Numbered from the stretch's first letter, positions 41,580 to 51,052 are shown. The stretch is 64,000 nt of DNA from Lyngbya sp. CCAP 1446/10 (GCF_026130175.1 NZ_JAIGNI010000010.1:1-64000), one strand, 5' to 3'. The notes: generated by a model not told the origin, from the letters alone. Made by a program: numbers and translations.

Positions 41580-42848
41580 ATGAATCTACAAGCAAAAATC
41601 AAATCCATAAAACTTCCTCCGGCCCTCAAATCTCGAAATTATCGCCTATTTTTTGCAGGACAAGGCATCTCACTCATTGGCAATTGGATGACGCAAGTCG
41701 CTACTATTTGGCTTGTCTACAATTTGAGTGATTCACCTTGGATGCTGGGCGTAGTGGGATTTACCAGTCAAATTCCCACATTAATTTTACTGCCTTTTGC
41801 AGGAGTTTTAATCGATCGCTGGAACCGGCACAGAGTCATAATTGCCACTCAAATATTAGCAATGGTTCAATCCTTAGCCCTAGCATTTTTAGCGCTAACA
41901 GGAGTCGTGAACATTTGGCAAATCCTAGTATTGAGTTTCTTTCAAGGGGCAATTAACGCCTTTGACGCACCCGCACGACAAGCTTTCGTGCCCGAGATCG
42001 TAGACAAAAAAGCAGACTTAGCAAATGCGATAGCCCTCAACGCTTCCATGTTCAACGGAGCCCGATTGATCGGGCCAGCAATTGCAGGTTTGCTAATAGC
42101 TACAATCGGCTCTAGTTATTGTTTCCTGATTGACGGACTCAGCTACATCGCCGTAATTGCAGGCTTATTAGCGATGAAAATCAAGCCGCGCCAAATTCCC
42201 GAAACTAATACAAAACCCTTACAAAGATTAAAAGAAGGATTCGTTTACGCCTTCGGCTTTCCGCCGATCAGAGCAATTCTCCTCTTATTATCATTAGTCA
42301 GCTTCGCCGGAATGTCACACACAGTATTAGTCCCAATTTTTGCCACAAAAATACTCCACGGCGACGCAGAAACCCTCGGCTTTTTGATGGCAGCTTCTGG
42401 AGTCGGAGCATTTTCAGGCGCGATTTATTTAATTGGACGAAAAAGTGTCGTCGGTATCGGCAAATTAATTGCTATTTCCCCCGCCGTCATGGGATTCGGA
42501 CTGATCGGTTTTGGTTTATCCCGAGTCTTGTGGCTGTCATTAATCATGATGTTATTCGTGGGGTGGGGTTTCATCATCCAATTTGCAGCCGGAAACACAT
42601 TCTTGCAAACAATTGTAGAAGACGACAAACGCGGCAGAGTGATGAGCATCTACACAATGGCATTTTTTGGAGTCACACCATTTGGCAATTTAGTAGCCGG
42701 CGGATTGGCTAATTATATCGGCTCTCCCAACACAGTCATACTTGGCGGTATAATTTGTATTTTAGCAGCGGTAGTTTTTAGCAAACAGTTGCCCGCTTTA
42801 AAACACTTAGTCATACCAATTTATCAAAAAATGGGTTTAATTTCCTAA
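41580..42848 (+). CDS. MFS transporter (EntS/MFS_3 type)
   Basis: 422 residues, 12 membrane segments. It starts with LKSRNYRLFFAGQGISLIGNWMTQVATIWLVYNL, typical of the MFS_3 group (EntS-like siderophore or drug exporters). The loop after helix 2 reads LIDRWNRHRV in place of the classical GxxxDRxGRR. The FFQGAINAFDAPARQAFVPEIV motif is intact, as is NATFLQ-like AAGNTFLQTIVEDDKRGRVMS. Substrate unknown. It is followed after 104 bases by a second exporter in the same direction. Confidence 0.88.
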   Translation: MNLQAKIKSIKLPPALKSRNYRLFFAGQGISLIGNWMTQVATIWLVYNLSDSPWMLGVVGFTSQIPTLILLPFAGVLIDRWNRHRVIIATQILAMVQSLALAFLALTGVVNIWQILVLSFFQGAINAFDAPARQAFVPEIVDKKADLANAIALNASMFNGARLIGPAIAGLLIATIGSSYCFLIDGLSYIAVIAGLLAMKIKPRQIPETNTKPLQRLKEGFVYAFGFPPIRAILLLLSLVSFAGMSHTVLVPIFATKILHGDAETLGFLMAASGVGAFSGAIYLIGRKSVVGIGKLIAISPAVMGFGLIGFGLSRVLWLSLIMMLFVGWGFIIQFAAGNTFLQTIVEDDKRGRVMSIYTMAFFGVTPFGNLVAGGLANYIGSPNTVILGGIICILAAVVFSKQLPALKHLVIPIYQKMGLIS

Positions 42849-42952
42849 ACAATTGATAAACCTCCCTCCTTCCTAATCCCCTCTCCTTCTCTGCGCCCTC
42901 TGCGCCCTCTGCGGTTAAAACATCCAAATTAATTACACAAGATGCAAAACCA

Positions 42953-44536
42953 ATGGCAAATACCAGTGCAATTCCCCAACAGCAAAGCGACGATCACGTT
43001 CCATTAAAAACTTGGATCGGCGTCATGGCAACAATGATCGGCGCTTTCATGGCGGTTTTGGACATCCAAATCACCAACGCTTCTCTGAAAGATATCCAAG
43101 CAGCTTTAGGCGCAACTTTAGAAGAAGGTTCTTGGATTTCCACCTCTTATCTAGTCGCAGAAATAGTCGTAATTCCGCTGACGGGTTGGCTATCGCAGGT
43201 GTTTTCAGTCCGCCGCTACATCTTGGTAAATGCCGCTTTCTTTGTATTCTTTTCTATGTGCTGTGCTTGGGCGTGGGATTTGAATTCAATGATTGTTTTT
43301 CGAGCTTTGCAGGGGTTTACCGGCGGTATTTTAATTCCGATGGCTTTTACGTTTTTGCTGACAAATTTACCGCCCAAAAAGCAACCAGTCGGCATGGCGA
43401 TGTTTGCACTCACAGCTACTTTTGCACCATCCATCGGGCCGACATTGGGAGGTTGGCTGACGGAGAATTACGGCTGGCAATATGTCTTTTATTTAAATTT
43501 GGTTCCGGGGCTGCTGCTGCTAGCAGGTGTGTGGTATGCCGTCGCCCCGACGCCGATGCGGCTCGAACTGCTAAAAGGGGGCGACTGGTGGGGAATTGCC
43601 TCAATGGCGATCGGCCTGGGTTCCCTGCAAGTTGTGTTAGAAGAAGGCAGCCGCAAAGACTGGTTTAGTTCTGATTTGGTTTTGCGTTTAAGCATAATTT
43701 CTGCCATATTTCTCGGCGCTTTTTTCTGGATTGAACTAACTAGAAAAAAACCGTTTATTAACCTACGATTATTGACTCGCCGCAATTTCGCTTTAGCAAC
43801 TGTTGTGAATGTTTCTTTGGGGGTGGGATTGTACGGTTCGGTGTTCATTTTGCCCCTGTATTTAGGTCAGATTCAGCAGTATAATGCCATGCAAATTGGC
43901 GAGGTGATTATGTGGGGCGGCGTGCCGCAGTTATTCCTCGTGCCGATGGTGCCGAAATTGATGCAGCGAATAGATACGCGGCTGATGATTGGCATCGGTG
44001 TGAGTTTGTTTGCGGTGAGTTGTTTTATGAATGCCAGCATGACTCACGAGACGGGCATCGATCAGTTGCGTTGGTCGCAATTAGTGCGAGCAATGGGACA
44101 GCCTTTGATTATGGTGCCGCTGTCAAGTATTGCCACGGCTGGTATGGCAAAACACGAGGCTGGTTCTGCTTCGGGTTTGTTTAATATGATGCGAAATCTG
44201 GGAGGTTCGATGGGGATTGCGGCCCTAGGAACTTTGGTGACGATGCGCGAGCAATTTCACTCGAATCGATTAGGGGAATCTGTTTCTTTGTACAATCAGG
44301 CAACGCAGGAGAGAATGAATCAAATGACTCAGTATTTTGTGAGTCGCGGTGCTGATGCAAGTGTGGCGCATAACCAAGCAATTCAGGCCATTGATAATCT
44401 TGTGCGCCGCGAAGCTTATGTCATGGCTTTTAATGATTGTTTTTATTTTGTGGGAATTGCTTTGTTGTTAAGTGGGATTGCTATTTTGGGTTTTAAAAAG
44501 GTGAAACCGGGTGCTGGTGGTGGGGGAGGTCATTGA
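42953..44536 (+). CDS. DHA2-family MFS efflux transporter (EmrB-like)
   Basis: 527 residues with 14 membrane segments. Motif D1 is FMAVLDIQITNASLKDIQ, motif A is LTGWLSQVFSVRRYI and motif C is FALTATFAPSIGPTLGGWL. These features define the DHA2 drug:H+ antiporters. EmrB works with an EmrA/HlyD adaptor, and none is encoded nearby. The C-terminus has a glycine run ending in His. ATG 42953 has no strong ribosome site; the gene may be cotranscribed with the upstream exporter. Confidence 0.9.
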   Translation: MANTSAIPQQQSDDHVPLKTWIGVMATMIGAFMAVLDIQITNASLKDIQAALGATLEEGSWISTSYLVAEIVVIPLTGWLSQVFSVRRYILVNAAFFVFFSMCCAWAWDLNSMIVFRALQGFTGGILIPMAFTFLLTNLPPKKQPVGMAMFALTATFAPSIGPTLGGWLTENYGWQYVFYLNLVPGLLLLAGVWYAVAPTPMRLELLKGGDWWGIASMAIGLGSLQVVLEEGSRKDWFSSDLVLRLSIISAIFLGAFFWIELTRKKPFINLRLLTRRNFALATVVNVSLGVGLYGSVFILPLYLGQIQQYNAMQIGEVIMWGGVPQLFLVPMVPKLMQRIDTRLMIGIGVSLFAVSCFMNASMTHETGIDQLRWSQLVRAMGQPLIMVPLSSIATAGMAKHEAGSASGLFNMMRNLGGSMGIAALGTLVTMREQFHSNRLGESVSLYNQATQERMNQMTQYFVSRGADASVAHNQAIQAIDNLVRREAYVMAFNDCFYFVGIALLLSGIAILGFKKVKPGAGGGGGH

Positions 44537-44640
44537 TTTTGTAGGCGCGGAGTGCACTGCATCTTTGGGGCGGGCAGGATGCCCACCCCACAAGAATTTT
44601 AAGAGTTTTCAAAATGCAAACTAAATGTTTTTTAGCTTAT

Positions 44641-45408
44641 TCACCATTCTTGTTGGGCTTCTGCTTCTGCTTGGATTAAATTTTCCCGCAGTTGCGCCCA
44701 ATTTATTTGATGGGAGGGCGAGTCTGCGATGAGCTTTCCGCGCTGTAAATGCAGGACTCGCGTGCTAAATTGCTCTGCCAATTCTAATTGGTGATTGACC
44801 ATTAAAATTGTGGTTTGATTGTTAGTTAGCTGTGTTAATACTTGCAAAATGTGGGCGGCTTTTCCTGCGTCTAGGGCGGATGTTGGTTCGTCTAAAAGCA
44901 ATATTTTCGGTTCCAGAATGATGCCGCGGGCGATCGCCACTAACTGTTTTTGGCCTGTGGAAAGCTGAAATTCGGTGCGTGTGAGCCATTCTTGAGGTAT
45001 GTGTAATTCTGCGATCGCCCCGCTAATTCTCTCAGCAATGTTTGATGCAGTCACACCCCGCAACTTCAAAGGATAAGCCAACGCCTCCCGCACCGACATC
45101 CCCAAAAGCTTGGATTCTTGTAAAATCAGGGTGATTTGTCTGCGAAGATCGATCGCCGGAATTTGCCGGTATTCTGTATTTTCCAGATAAATCGAGCCGC
45201 TGGTGGGGCTGCTGAGCCGATTTAGCAGTCGCAACAGCGTTGTTTTCCCAGCCCCCGAAGGGCCGACAATTGCGATGCGATCGCCCTTGTGCAAATCAAA
45301 CGAGATATTGTCTAATAAGTAGCTAGAGGCGATCGGTGTTTTCAAACTTACATTATCAACACGCAATTGAGGAATTGTTTCTGTATTATTTTGTGAATAA
45401 TTAGGCAT
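44641..45408 (-). CDS. ABC transporter ATP-binding protein (FetA-like)
   Basis: 255 residues. Walker A GPSGAGKT (49-56), signature LSTGQKQLVAIARG, Walker B ILLLDEPTSALD and switch His in MVNHQLELAEQ are all present. Overall form resembles FetA/YbbL, the ATPase of an iron or metal exporter, whose partner is the permease FetB. No permease gene lies next to it in the window. The next gene upstream is glyQ, 200 bases away beyond a repeat pair. Confidence 0.8.
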   Translation of the reverse strand: MPNYSQNNTETIPQLRVDNVSLKTPIASSYLLDNISFDLHKGDRIAIVGPSGAGKTTLLRLLNRLSSPTSGSIYLENTEYRQIPAIDLRRQITLILQESKLLGMSVREALAYPLKLRGVTASNIAERISGAIAELHIPQEWLTRTEFQLSTGQKQLVAIARGIILEPKILLLDEPTSALDAGKAAHILQVLTQLTNNQTTILMVNHQLELAEQFSTRVLHLQRGKLIADSPSHQINWAQLRENLIQAEAEAQQEW

Positions 45409-45448
45409 TGAATTAATTTAAAATATGGTATGACTATTGGTCTGTTGT

Positions 45449-45576
45449 AGGGGCGGGTTTAGCTCATAATTTATGAAACAATCGACTGTATCAAGGCAAA
45501 ACCCGCCCCCGCCCAACGCTTGTAGTGGCTCATAATTTATGAAACAATCGACTGTATCAAGGCAAAACCCGCCCTC
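45449..45576. repeat. Direct repeat of GGCTCATAATTTATGAAAC unit
   Basis: Two ~47-bp direct copies (45462-45509 and 45528-45575) share GCTCATAATTTATGAAACA and ATCGACTGTATCAAGGC, each ending AAAACCCGCCC. An upstream GGGCGGGTTT lets each pair with AAACCCGCCC. They lie between glyQ and the ABC gene. Confidence 0.9.
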
Positions 45577-45606
45577 TATTAAAGAATCCGTTACCGAACT
45601 TCTTTG

Positions 45607-46485
45607 TCAAACCTTCACAGCTTTATCCAAAGGAAAACCCAAATGTTCGCGCTGTTCCAAATAAAGCTGAGCAACCCGGCGCGCCAAATTCCGAATCTTG
45701 GTAATATAGCGAGTTCTTTCCGTCACCGAAATCACACCTCTAGCATCGAGCAAATTAAAAGTATGAGAACATTTTAACACATAATCTAGACTCGGCAAAA
45801 CCAAACCTTTTTGTGTTAATTGTTCAGCTTCTTGCTCGTACAAACCAAACAAAGTAAACAACAATTCAGGATTAGAAGCTTCAAAATTATAAGTACATTG
45901 TTCTATTTCCCCTTGCAGGAAAACATCACCGTAAGTTATACCATCTTTCCACTGAATTTTTGTCATCGCATCAACTTCTTGAAGATACATTGCGAGGCGT
46001 TCTAGCCCGTAGGTAATTTCAATGGAGACGGGGCGACAATCAATGCTACCGCACTGTTGAAAATAGGTAAATTGGGTAATTTCCATGCCATCGAGCCAGA
46101 CTTCCCAGCCCACACCCCAAGCTCCGAGAGTGGGGGATTCCCAGTTATCTTCTACAAACCTAATGTCATGGTCTTCCGGGCGAATTCCTAATGCTCTCAG
46201 GGAGTCTAAATAAACTTCTTGAATGTTGGGAGGAGAAGGTTTAATCAGGACTTGATATTGATAGTAATGTTGGAAGCGGTTAGGATTTTCGCCATAACGT
46301 CCGTCAGTGGGGCGGCGACAGGGTTCTACGTAGGCTACTGACCAAGGTTCAGGGCCAATTGCTCTGAGAAAGGTGTGGGGATTCATGGTTCCTGCACCTT
46401 TTTCTGTGTCGTAGGATTGGGCGATCAGGCAGCCTCGATCGCTCCAGAATTTGTTTAAGGTGGCAATGATTGATTGAAAGTTCAC
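45607..46485 (-). CDS. glyQ: Glycine--tRNA ligase alpha subunit
   Basis: 292 residues, normal length. Catalytic subunit of the bacterial alpha2beta2 glycyl-tRNA synthetase. Motifs: begin [59 protein letters not shown], and [15 protein letters not shown] start at 46485. The beta subunit gene glyS is not in the window, which fits cyanobacteria where glyQ and glyS are often apart. Confidence 0.98.
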   Translation of the reverse strand: MNFQSIIATLNKFWSDRGCLIAQSYDTEKGAGTMNPHTFLRAIGPEPWSVAYVEPCRRPTDGRYGENPNRFQHYYQYQVLIKPSPPNIQEVYLDSLRALGIRPEDHDIRFVEDNWESPTLGAWGVGWEVWLDGMEITQFTYFQQCGSIDCRPVSIEITYGLERLAMYLQEVDAMTKIQWKDGITYGDVFLQGEIEQCTYNFEASNPELLFTLFGLYEQEAEQLTQKGLVLPSLDYVLKCSHTFNLLDARGVISVTERTRYITKIRNLARRVAQLYLEQREHLGFPLDKAVKV

Positions 46486-46986
46486 TGGTTTAAATATGGC
46501 TAGTAGGTGTCTAAACTTATTTAAGCATACTCAAGGCAGGGTTTATTCAAATACACCCGGCCGAAATTAGATAAGAAGCCAACTTCATACTCGTTTAAAA
46601 ATTGTATAAACTATTTGAAATCTTGGTTCAGCATGATACTTCCCTTGATTAAACTCGCGACGAATAGTTTCTCAAGCTGCCAGTCGCGCTGCATAGGGAC
46701 GACTCCGCCAATAAGCTACGTCAGACATAGAAGATTTTAGGGTCGTTTTAGTGACAACGATCGCACGTTTTTTTAGCATTGATTCTCAAGTCGTCATTTT
46801 TGATTGCACTCCCTTCATCAACAAGCTTAGTATATCAAAAAGGCGATCGCCCAATGCGTGCAGTTTTTCGCCGAGGCGATCGGGAATTCCAGGATAATTT
46901 GCATTAACGTTTATACTCGCACTCGTTATAATTATTTGCCAGCAAATTACCTACTCCGCTTTTTCATGTTTGCGTTTTTATTCGAT
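46486..46986. other. Spacer between glyQ and NACHT gene with a dead small gene
   Basis: 501 bases. It contains the minus-strand remnant at 46585-46728 (listed separately). Several GCGATCGC-type sites near 46840-46885 lie just past the NACHT gene's 3' end. No other gene is supported. Confidence 0.6.
46585..46728 (-). pseudogene. Small antitoxin-like gene with in-frame stop
   Basis: From ATG 46728 the frame reads MSDVAYWRSRPYAARLAA, then TGA at 46672-46674, then ETIRREFNQGKYHAEPRFQ and ends at TGA 46585. Ignoring the internal stop, the 47-residue product follows the pattern of small cyanobacterial proteins of the type MS...YW.SRP...RLAA.ETIRREFN...., which usually sit before a nucleotidyltransferase-like partner gene. 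Here no partner exists. It is probably a degraded two-gene module. The family recall is from memory and unverified. Confidence 0.5.
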
Positions 46987-49503
46987 TTAAGCGATTGCCT
47001 TTGTCGCATCAGCTATAATAGCTTCAAGTTCCGAGTAGGGAATCAAAAGAGTTTCCATAATAAATTGTTCAACCGGCTTACTAATTTTTTCAGAGTTACC
47101 TTGAAGACAATCAATTAAAATTCGATTTGCATAAATGTAGGCAAAAAGTTCACCAAAGTCGTGCTCTGTCAGCTCCCATTGATAGTCAATATTGCGATAT
47201 TTTTGGGAAAATTTCCTTAGTTTTTCTGCCCAAGCTTCACTCTCATACCTACGCCATTGTTGATATTGTTCCCAACAATTGTAAACACCTTGAGGAAGTT
47301 GCTCGTAGAGCTGAGATAGCTCCAAGCTTAAGTTTTCCCAGCCATTGTTATTGCAAAACTCTATCGCTCTATATAGAGATTCTGCAAGTTCGTAGAAGTT
47401 TGTATCATCAAGACGATTAAAAAACTCAAACTCCTCCTCATTTTTGTTCAACATCCAGTCATTCTTTTCTGCTGCATACCTAACGTCATCTAAACGTAAA
47501 GCACGCCCTAAGAGCGAAGCATGAGCACGAGCATGGCAGAGGTCTCGATCGAAGGCTGGTTCCCCTTCTAGAGAACCAAAGAAATTACCCAGCGACAATC
47601 CCTGTCCAGAGTTGTGATAAACAGAGAGCTCAATCCTGTCATCCAATTTTGATAAGAGATGGCACAAATCATCTATTAACCAGAGTGGATCGCAAAATAA
47701 TTCTAATTCATCAATGGTGTTGATAAGTGTTAGTAGGCTGACATAAAAGCAACGAAGAGTTGTTCTTGAATAGCAACTAGAAGTATTTGAAGCCTTTCGA
47801 TATACCCACCTCAGAATAAGCTGTAATCTTTCATGACAGAAGATCGATTTATCAATCCTAAACTTGAGTAAGAGAGTAAAATAATCGATATTCAATATCT
47901 TTTCAGAAAACAGTAGGATAACTTGCTCCCATTTTTTTTCATAAAGATACCCGATCAATCCTACTCCTCGCTTGTCTTTGCAGCTAAAGTTGAGAGCGAC
48001 TAAATATTCTTGAAAAGTTAGATGCGAAAAAGACCATATTTTTTGCGATCGCTCAATCAACAATTCATGCTGCGCTTCCATCGCCCTCAACACCGCCCGA
48101 CTATCCCGCTGCCCAATCCCCAAAAACTCTGCAATATACTCCTCTATTTCTGCCTGCTCAAATAGCACATATTGCTCTTTTTCAAACTTCTTCACTGCCA
48201 GAAAGCTCAATAGTTCTAGCTTTCGCTCCACTGACAAATCGCGATAAATCTCATCCCGCTCAATCTCCCGCGACTTGTCCCACTGCTCCAGCAGCAACTC
48301 CAACCCCTCTTCATAAAGCTTGGAACGCTTCGAGTAAAACTTTCCCTTGTGGTGAAACACCGCACAAGTCAAACTCAGCAAAATCGGCGTAATTGCTAAC
48401 TCCCGAATCGACTTATTCTCCTCCAAAAAGAGCAGCCGCAGAAACTCCTCGGCTTTTGCCAGTCCCCCCGACTCATCCCCCATCACCGCCTTATACCAAT
48501 GTTGGGCAAAAGCCCGCGCCTGCGTTTCATTAAAATCCGCCACCTCCACATAATCAAACCGCTCAAACCGCGATTCCTGACTCTGCGTTCGACAAGTTAC
48601 AATTACCTGCACCTGCGGATAAGTGCGAGCAAACCGCTTGATTTCCTTCGCAATGTTCTTCCCATCTTCTCCCGTCACCTCATCCAACCCATCCAGCAGC
48701 ACCAGCGCCCGACCTCGATCTAGTACCAATTGAGTTTCGGCATCCGATAACCGCCAGCATCCCTCTAGATAATCGTCTAGCGAGTAGGCAACCTCACGCC
48801 CATCCTCGACAAAATCTCGCAGTTTAATCAAAACCGGAATCCGGTGCGCTTGTAAATTCTCAGCAATGCACTCCATCACCACTCGCTGCAAATACGTAGT
48901 CTTTCCCGAACCCGGTTTGCCCACCACCATCAGGTTCGCATTCTTTGCCAGCACCTCTAAACCTGATACCCGTTTTAGGTGTTTGCCCAAACCAATGCGA
49001 TCCAAACTGCGGTAGCTGGGATTTTGGCTGAAGTGCTGCCACAAGTCATCCAATTCGGATTTACGACTACTACTGAGTTCCTCCAGAAGATTGACATCCA
49101 CAAACAAGTCACCCAACGGCACGCAACGATCGACCCCCCAAAGCGGCATGGTGCCGTGCAAGCGCTGGATGTCATCGTGGAGGCGCGATCGTACCTGCTG
49201 AACTAACGCATCGATATCATCTTTCAGGATCTCCAGAGGGGGATCTAAAGGTGAATTCGTTGGTTTACCTTTGTCCTGAACCTGTTCATCGTCAGGTTCC
49301 CATTTCAGTTTGAGCTTTTTGCAGATGCAAAGAAACTGCTTGCGCTGAACAGGTTCACCTTTAAAAAAATTGCTGATGGTGGTACGCGACATCTTTAATT
49401 CAGCAGCCAAATCTGATTTGCTACCAAATTTTGCTAATGCGATGTCCGCGTTTTTCAGTTGAGGTGGCGATAGTCTGAGAGATCGTCCGCTAGGTTCCGT
49501 CAT
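46987..49503 (-). CDS. HTH-NACHT NTPase, NLR-like
   Basis: 838 residues. N-terminal Cro/C1-like helix-turn-helix at ~23-62 (SKSDLAAELKMSRTTISNFF, then GEPVQRKQF). A linker leads to the NACHT NTPase at ~170-440: Walker A GKPGSGKTT (195-203), Walker B RALVLLDGLDEV (265-276), sensor VIVTCRTQ, and a helical region with WSFSHLTFQEYLVAL near 490. The last ~330 residues are helical with no LRR, TPR or WD repeats that I recognise. NACHT proteins are STAND ATPases that oligomerise on sensing a trigger; bacterial ones include anti-phage genes. An HTH in place of a nuclease or protease effector suggests DNA binding or transcriptional control. ATG 49503. Confidence 0.88.
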   Translation of the reverse strand: MTEPSGRSLRLSPPQLKNADIALAKFGSKSDLAAELKMSRTTISNFFKGEPVQRKQFLCICKKLKLKWEPDDEQVQDKGKPTNSPLDPPLEILKDDIDALVQQVRSRLHDDIQRLHGTMPLWGVDRCVPLGDLFVDVNLLEELSSSRKSELDDLWQHFSQNPSYRSLDRIGLGKHLKRVSGLEVLAKNANLMVVGKPGSGKTTYLQRVVMECIAENLQAHRIPVLIKLRDFVEDGREVAYSLDDYLEGCWRLSDAETQLVLDRGRALVLLDGLDEVTGEDGKNIAKEIKRFARTYPQVQVIVTCRTQSQESRFERFDYVEVADFNETQARAFAQHWYKAVMGDESGGLAKAEEFLRLLFLEENKSIRELAITPILLSLTCAVFHHKGKFYSKRSKLYEEGLELLLEQWDKSREIERDEIYRDLSVERKLELLSFLAVKKFEKEQYVLFEQAEIEEYIAEFLGIGQRDSRAVLRAMEAQHELLIERSQKIWSFSHLTFQEYLVALNFSCKDKRGVGLIGYLYEKKWEQVILLFSEKILNIDYFTLLLKFRIDKSIFCHERLQLILRWVYRKASNTSSCYSRTTLRCFYVSLLTLINTIDELELFCDPLWLIDDLCHLLSKLDDRIELSVYHNSGQGLSLGNFFGSLEGEPAFDRDLCHARAHASLLGRALRLDDVRYAAEKNDWMLNKNEEEFEFFNRLDDTNFYELAESLYRAIEFCNNNGWENLSLELSQLYEQLPQGVYNCWEQYQQWRRYESEAWAEKLRKFSQKYRNIDYQWELTEHDFGELFAYIYANRILIDCLQGNSEKISKPVEQFIMETLLIPYSELEAIIADATKAIA

Positions 49504-49643
49504 GTAGTGGTTTCAGGTTTCTCCAATTATAGCGACGCGATCGTAACTTGGACAAACTTGTACATAACCTGAGCGGTAGGCGATCGTATCTAAAACCAGC
49601 CTCCTATCTTGCATTTGGCAGATTGTTGAGAGTTTCAACAAAG

Positions 49644-49937
49644 ATGACCAACATGAAGATTTCAAATAAGAAAAAATGGCTCAAAGTAACCGAGTTTGCT
49701 GTGGTGGGTATTGCCACTTGCCTCAATCCCCACGCAGGATTTCTGCTGTTTCTGCTCAAGCTGTGCTTTCAAATTCTGACTGCGTTGCAGAAAGACGAGG
49801 AAAGTGAAACAGAAAAGGAAAAACGAATAACCAGGTGTTTGCGCGATCGCCAACGATCCGATCGAGAGGCAGCAACCGCCTCACGATCGCTTCCTCATAC
49901 TCTAGTTAAATCCACCAAGCAGGAAAAGTTAAGTTAG
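49644..49937 (+). CDS. Small hydrophobic protein divergent from NACHT gene
   Basis: 97 residues from ATG 49644 (frame open from 49548). A basic start (MKISNKKKWLKVTEFAVVG) is followed by a hydrophobic stretch with Pro/His (IATCLNPHAGFLLFLLKLCF), probably one or two membrane segments. A charged tail carries EESETEKEKRITRCLRDRQ. No family recognised. It starts ~140 bases from the NACHT start on the other strand and could share its control region. Confidence 0.5.
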   Translation: MTNMKISNKKKWLKVTEFAVVGIATCLNPHAGFLLFLLKLCFQILTALQKDEESETEKEKRITRCLRDRQRSDREAATASRSLPHTLVKSTKQEKLS

Positions 49938-50096
49938 TCTCGCGATTTGTACGTGCGATCGCTCCTCAAACTATCGAGCGATCGCCCGTTTATAATCAAA
50001 GAAATTTTCATTTTGATGCTAAAGCTGCTTCAGAATTTCGATTTTGCACTACGATGGATAAAGCAGCCGAGAAACTTTAACTAGGAACTTACTTTT

Positions 50097-50369
50097 ATGA
50101 CTCATCCCGCCCTTAGCCGCGAACAAATCGCTCAGCGTGGCAAAGATATCTACCAACAGCGCATCCGTACCCATATTGAAACAACAGAGAATATCGGTAA
50201 AATCATCGCCATCGATCTCAATACTGGTGAATATGAAATTGACAAAGACTTGCTAGCAGCTTGTCATCGCCTGCAAGCTAAACAGCCTAATACCATCACT
50301 TGGGCAGAGCGCATCGGTTATGATGCTGTATACGCAATAGGTGGGACATTAGTTAGGACGGCATTGTGA
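50097..50369 (+). CDS. Hypothetical small protein, first gene of protease module
   Basis: 90 residues. It begins ALSREQIAQRGKDIYQQRIR and has a central strand pair (KIIAIDLNTGEYEIDKDLLA). Similar short proteins are widespread before retropepsin-like genes in cyanobacteria and are thought to be antitoxin-like, but the function is unproven. Its TGA overlaps the ATG of the next gene (TGATG), so translation is coupled. ATG 50097. Confidence 0.75.
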   Translation: MTHPALSREQIAQRGKDIYQQRIRTHIETTENIGKIIAIDLNTGEYEIDKDLLAACHRLQAKQPNTITWAERIGYDAVYAIGGTLVRTAL

Positions 50370-50734
50370 TGAATGGAATAGTTGTTGGGCTGCAAGCACG
50401 CATGGGAATTATTCTCTACCCTCCGGGATGTGCAGAAATAGAAATCGAATGTGTTATTGATACAGGTTTTGAAGGGTTCTTAACTTTGCCACCTACTGTA
50501 GTTGCAGAACTTCAGTTACCTTACGTTGCACCAATTAATGCAAATTTGGCTGACAACTCCAGCATTGTAACCAACGTTCATCAAGGCACGATTCTTTGGA
50601 ATGGAGTGCAGCGAGTGATTCCAGTTTTAGCAATGGGTCGTCGTCCTCTCATCGGGACAGCACTTCTAGAAGACTATCACCTTAGTATTGATTTTTGTGA
50701 AGGAGGAACGGTACTGGTAGATGATATCATGTAA
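50369..50734 (+). CDS. Clan AA (retropepsin-like) aspartic protease
   Basis: 121 residues from ATG 50369 (GTG 50366 is an alternative). The active-site motif is VIDTGFEGFLTLP (Asp31), with a hydrophobic-hydrophobic-Gly pattern near the end (LIGTALLEDY), as in single-domain retropepsin-like proteases that work as dimers. Substrate unknown. Coupled to the upstream small gene. Its 3' end overlaps by 8 bases the convergent HTH gene. Confidence 0.82.
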   Translation: MNGIVVGLQARMGIILYPPGCAEIEIECVIDTGFEGFLTLPPTVVAELQLPYVAPINANLADNSSIVTNVHQGTILWNGVQRVIPVLAMGRRPLIGTALLEDYHLSIDFCEGGTVLVDDIM

Positions 50735-50996
50735 TTTCCGTATCGAGTTGCTGGAGGAAAAGCAGTAGTTTTCCCTCGCCCAAGCGTTGAAACTCTCCGT
50801 TCATTAAATGAGATACTTCTGGCTGTGGAATGCCAAAAAGTTGACTAACTTCGCGTTGTTTCAAGTTGCGTTGTTTCAGGATACGGATTACTTGAATCCC
50901 TATTTTACCCCGCATAAAAAGTTCATCTGCATCCTTCAGACCGAGGTCAGCGAATACGTTGCCACTGCTTTCTTCAAAAATCGGTTCTTGTGTCAT
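50727..50996 (-). CDS. XRE-family HTH protein (HigA-like)
   Basis: 89 residues. HTH at ~44-70: NLKQREVSQLFGIPQPEVSH followed by LMNGEF. An N-terminal extension (GNVFADLGLKDADELFMRGK) matches XRE antitoxins of the HigA/COG5606 type, which pair with a RelE-like toxin encoded upstream. Here the DNA upstream is the start region of the DUF2887 gene on the other strand, so the toxin gene is missing. It may be an orphan antitoxin or regulate a distant locus. ATG 50996. Confidence 0.82.
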   Translation of the reverse strand: MTQEPIFEESSGNVFADLGLKDADELFMRGKIGIQVIRILKQRNLKQREVSQLFGIPQPEVSHLMNGEFQRLGEGKLLLFLQQLDTEIT

Positions 50997-51052
50997 GGTT
51001 GTTCCTCTCTTGGCATGGTATAGTACCCATCTTCGATTCCCATCGACAACTC

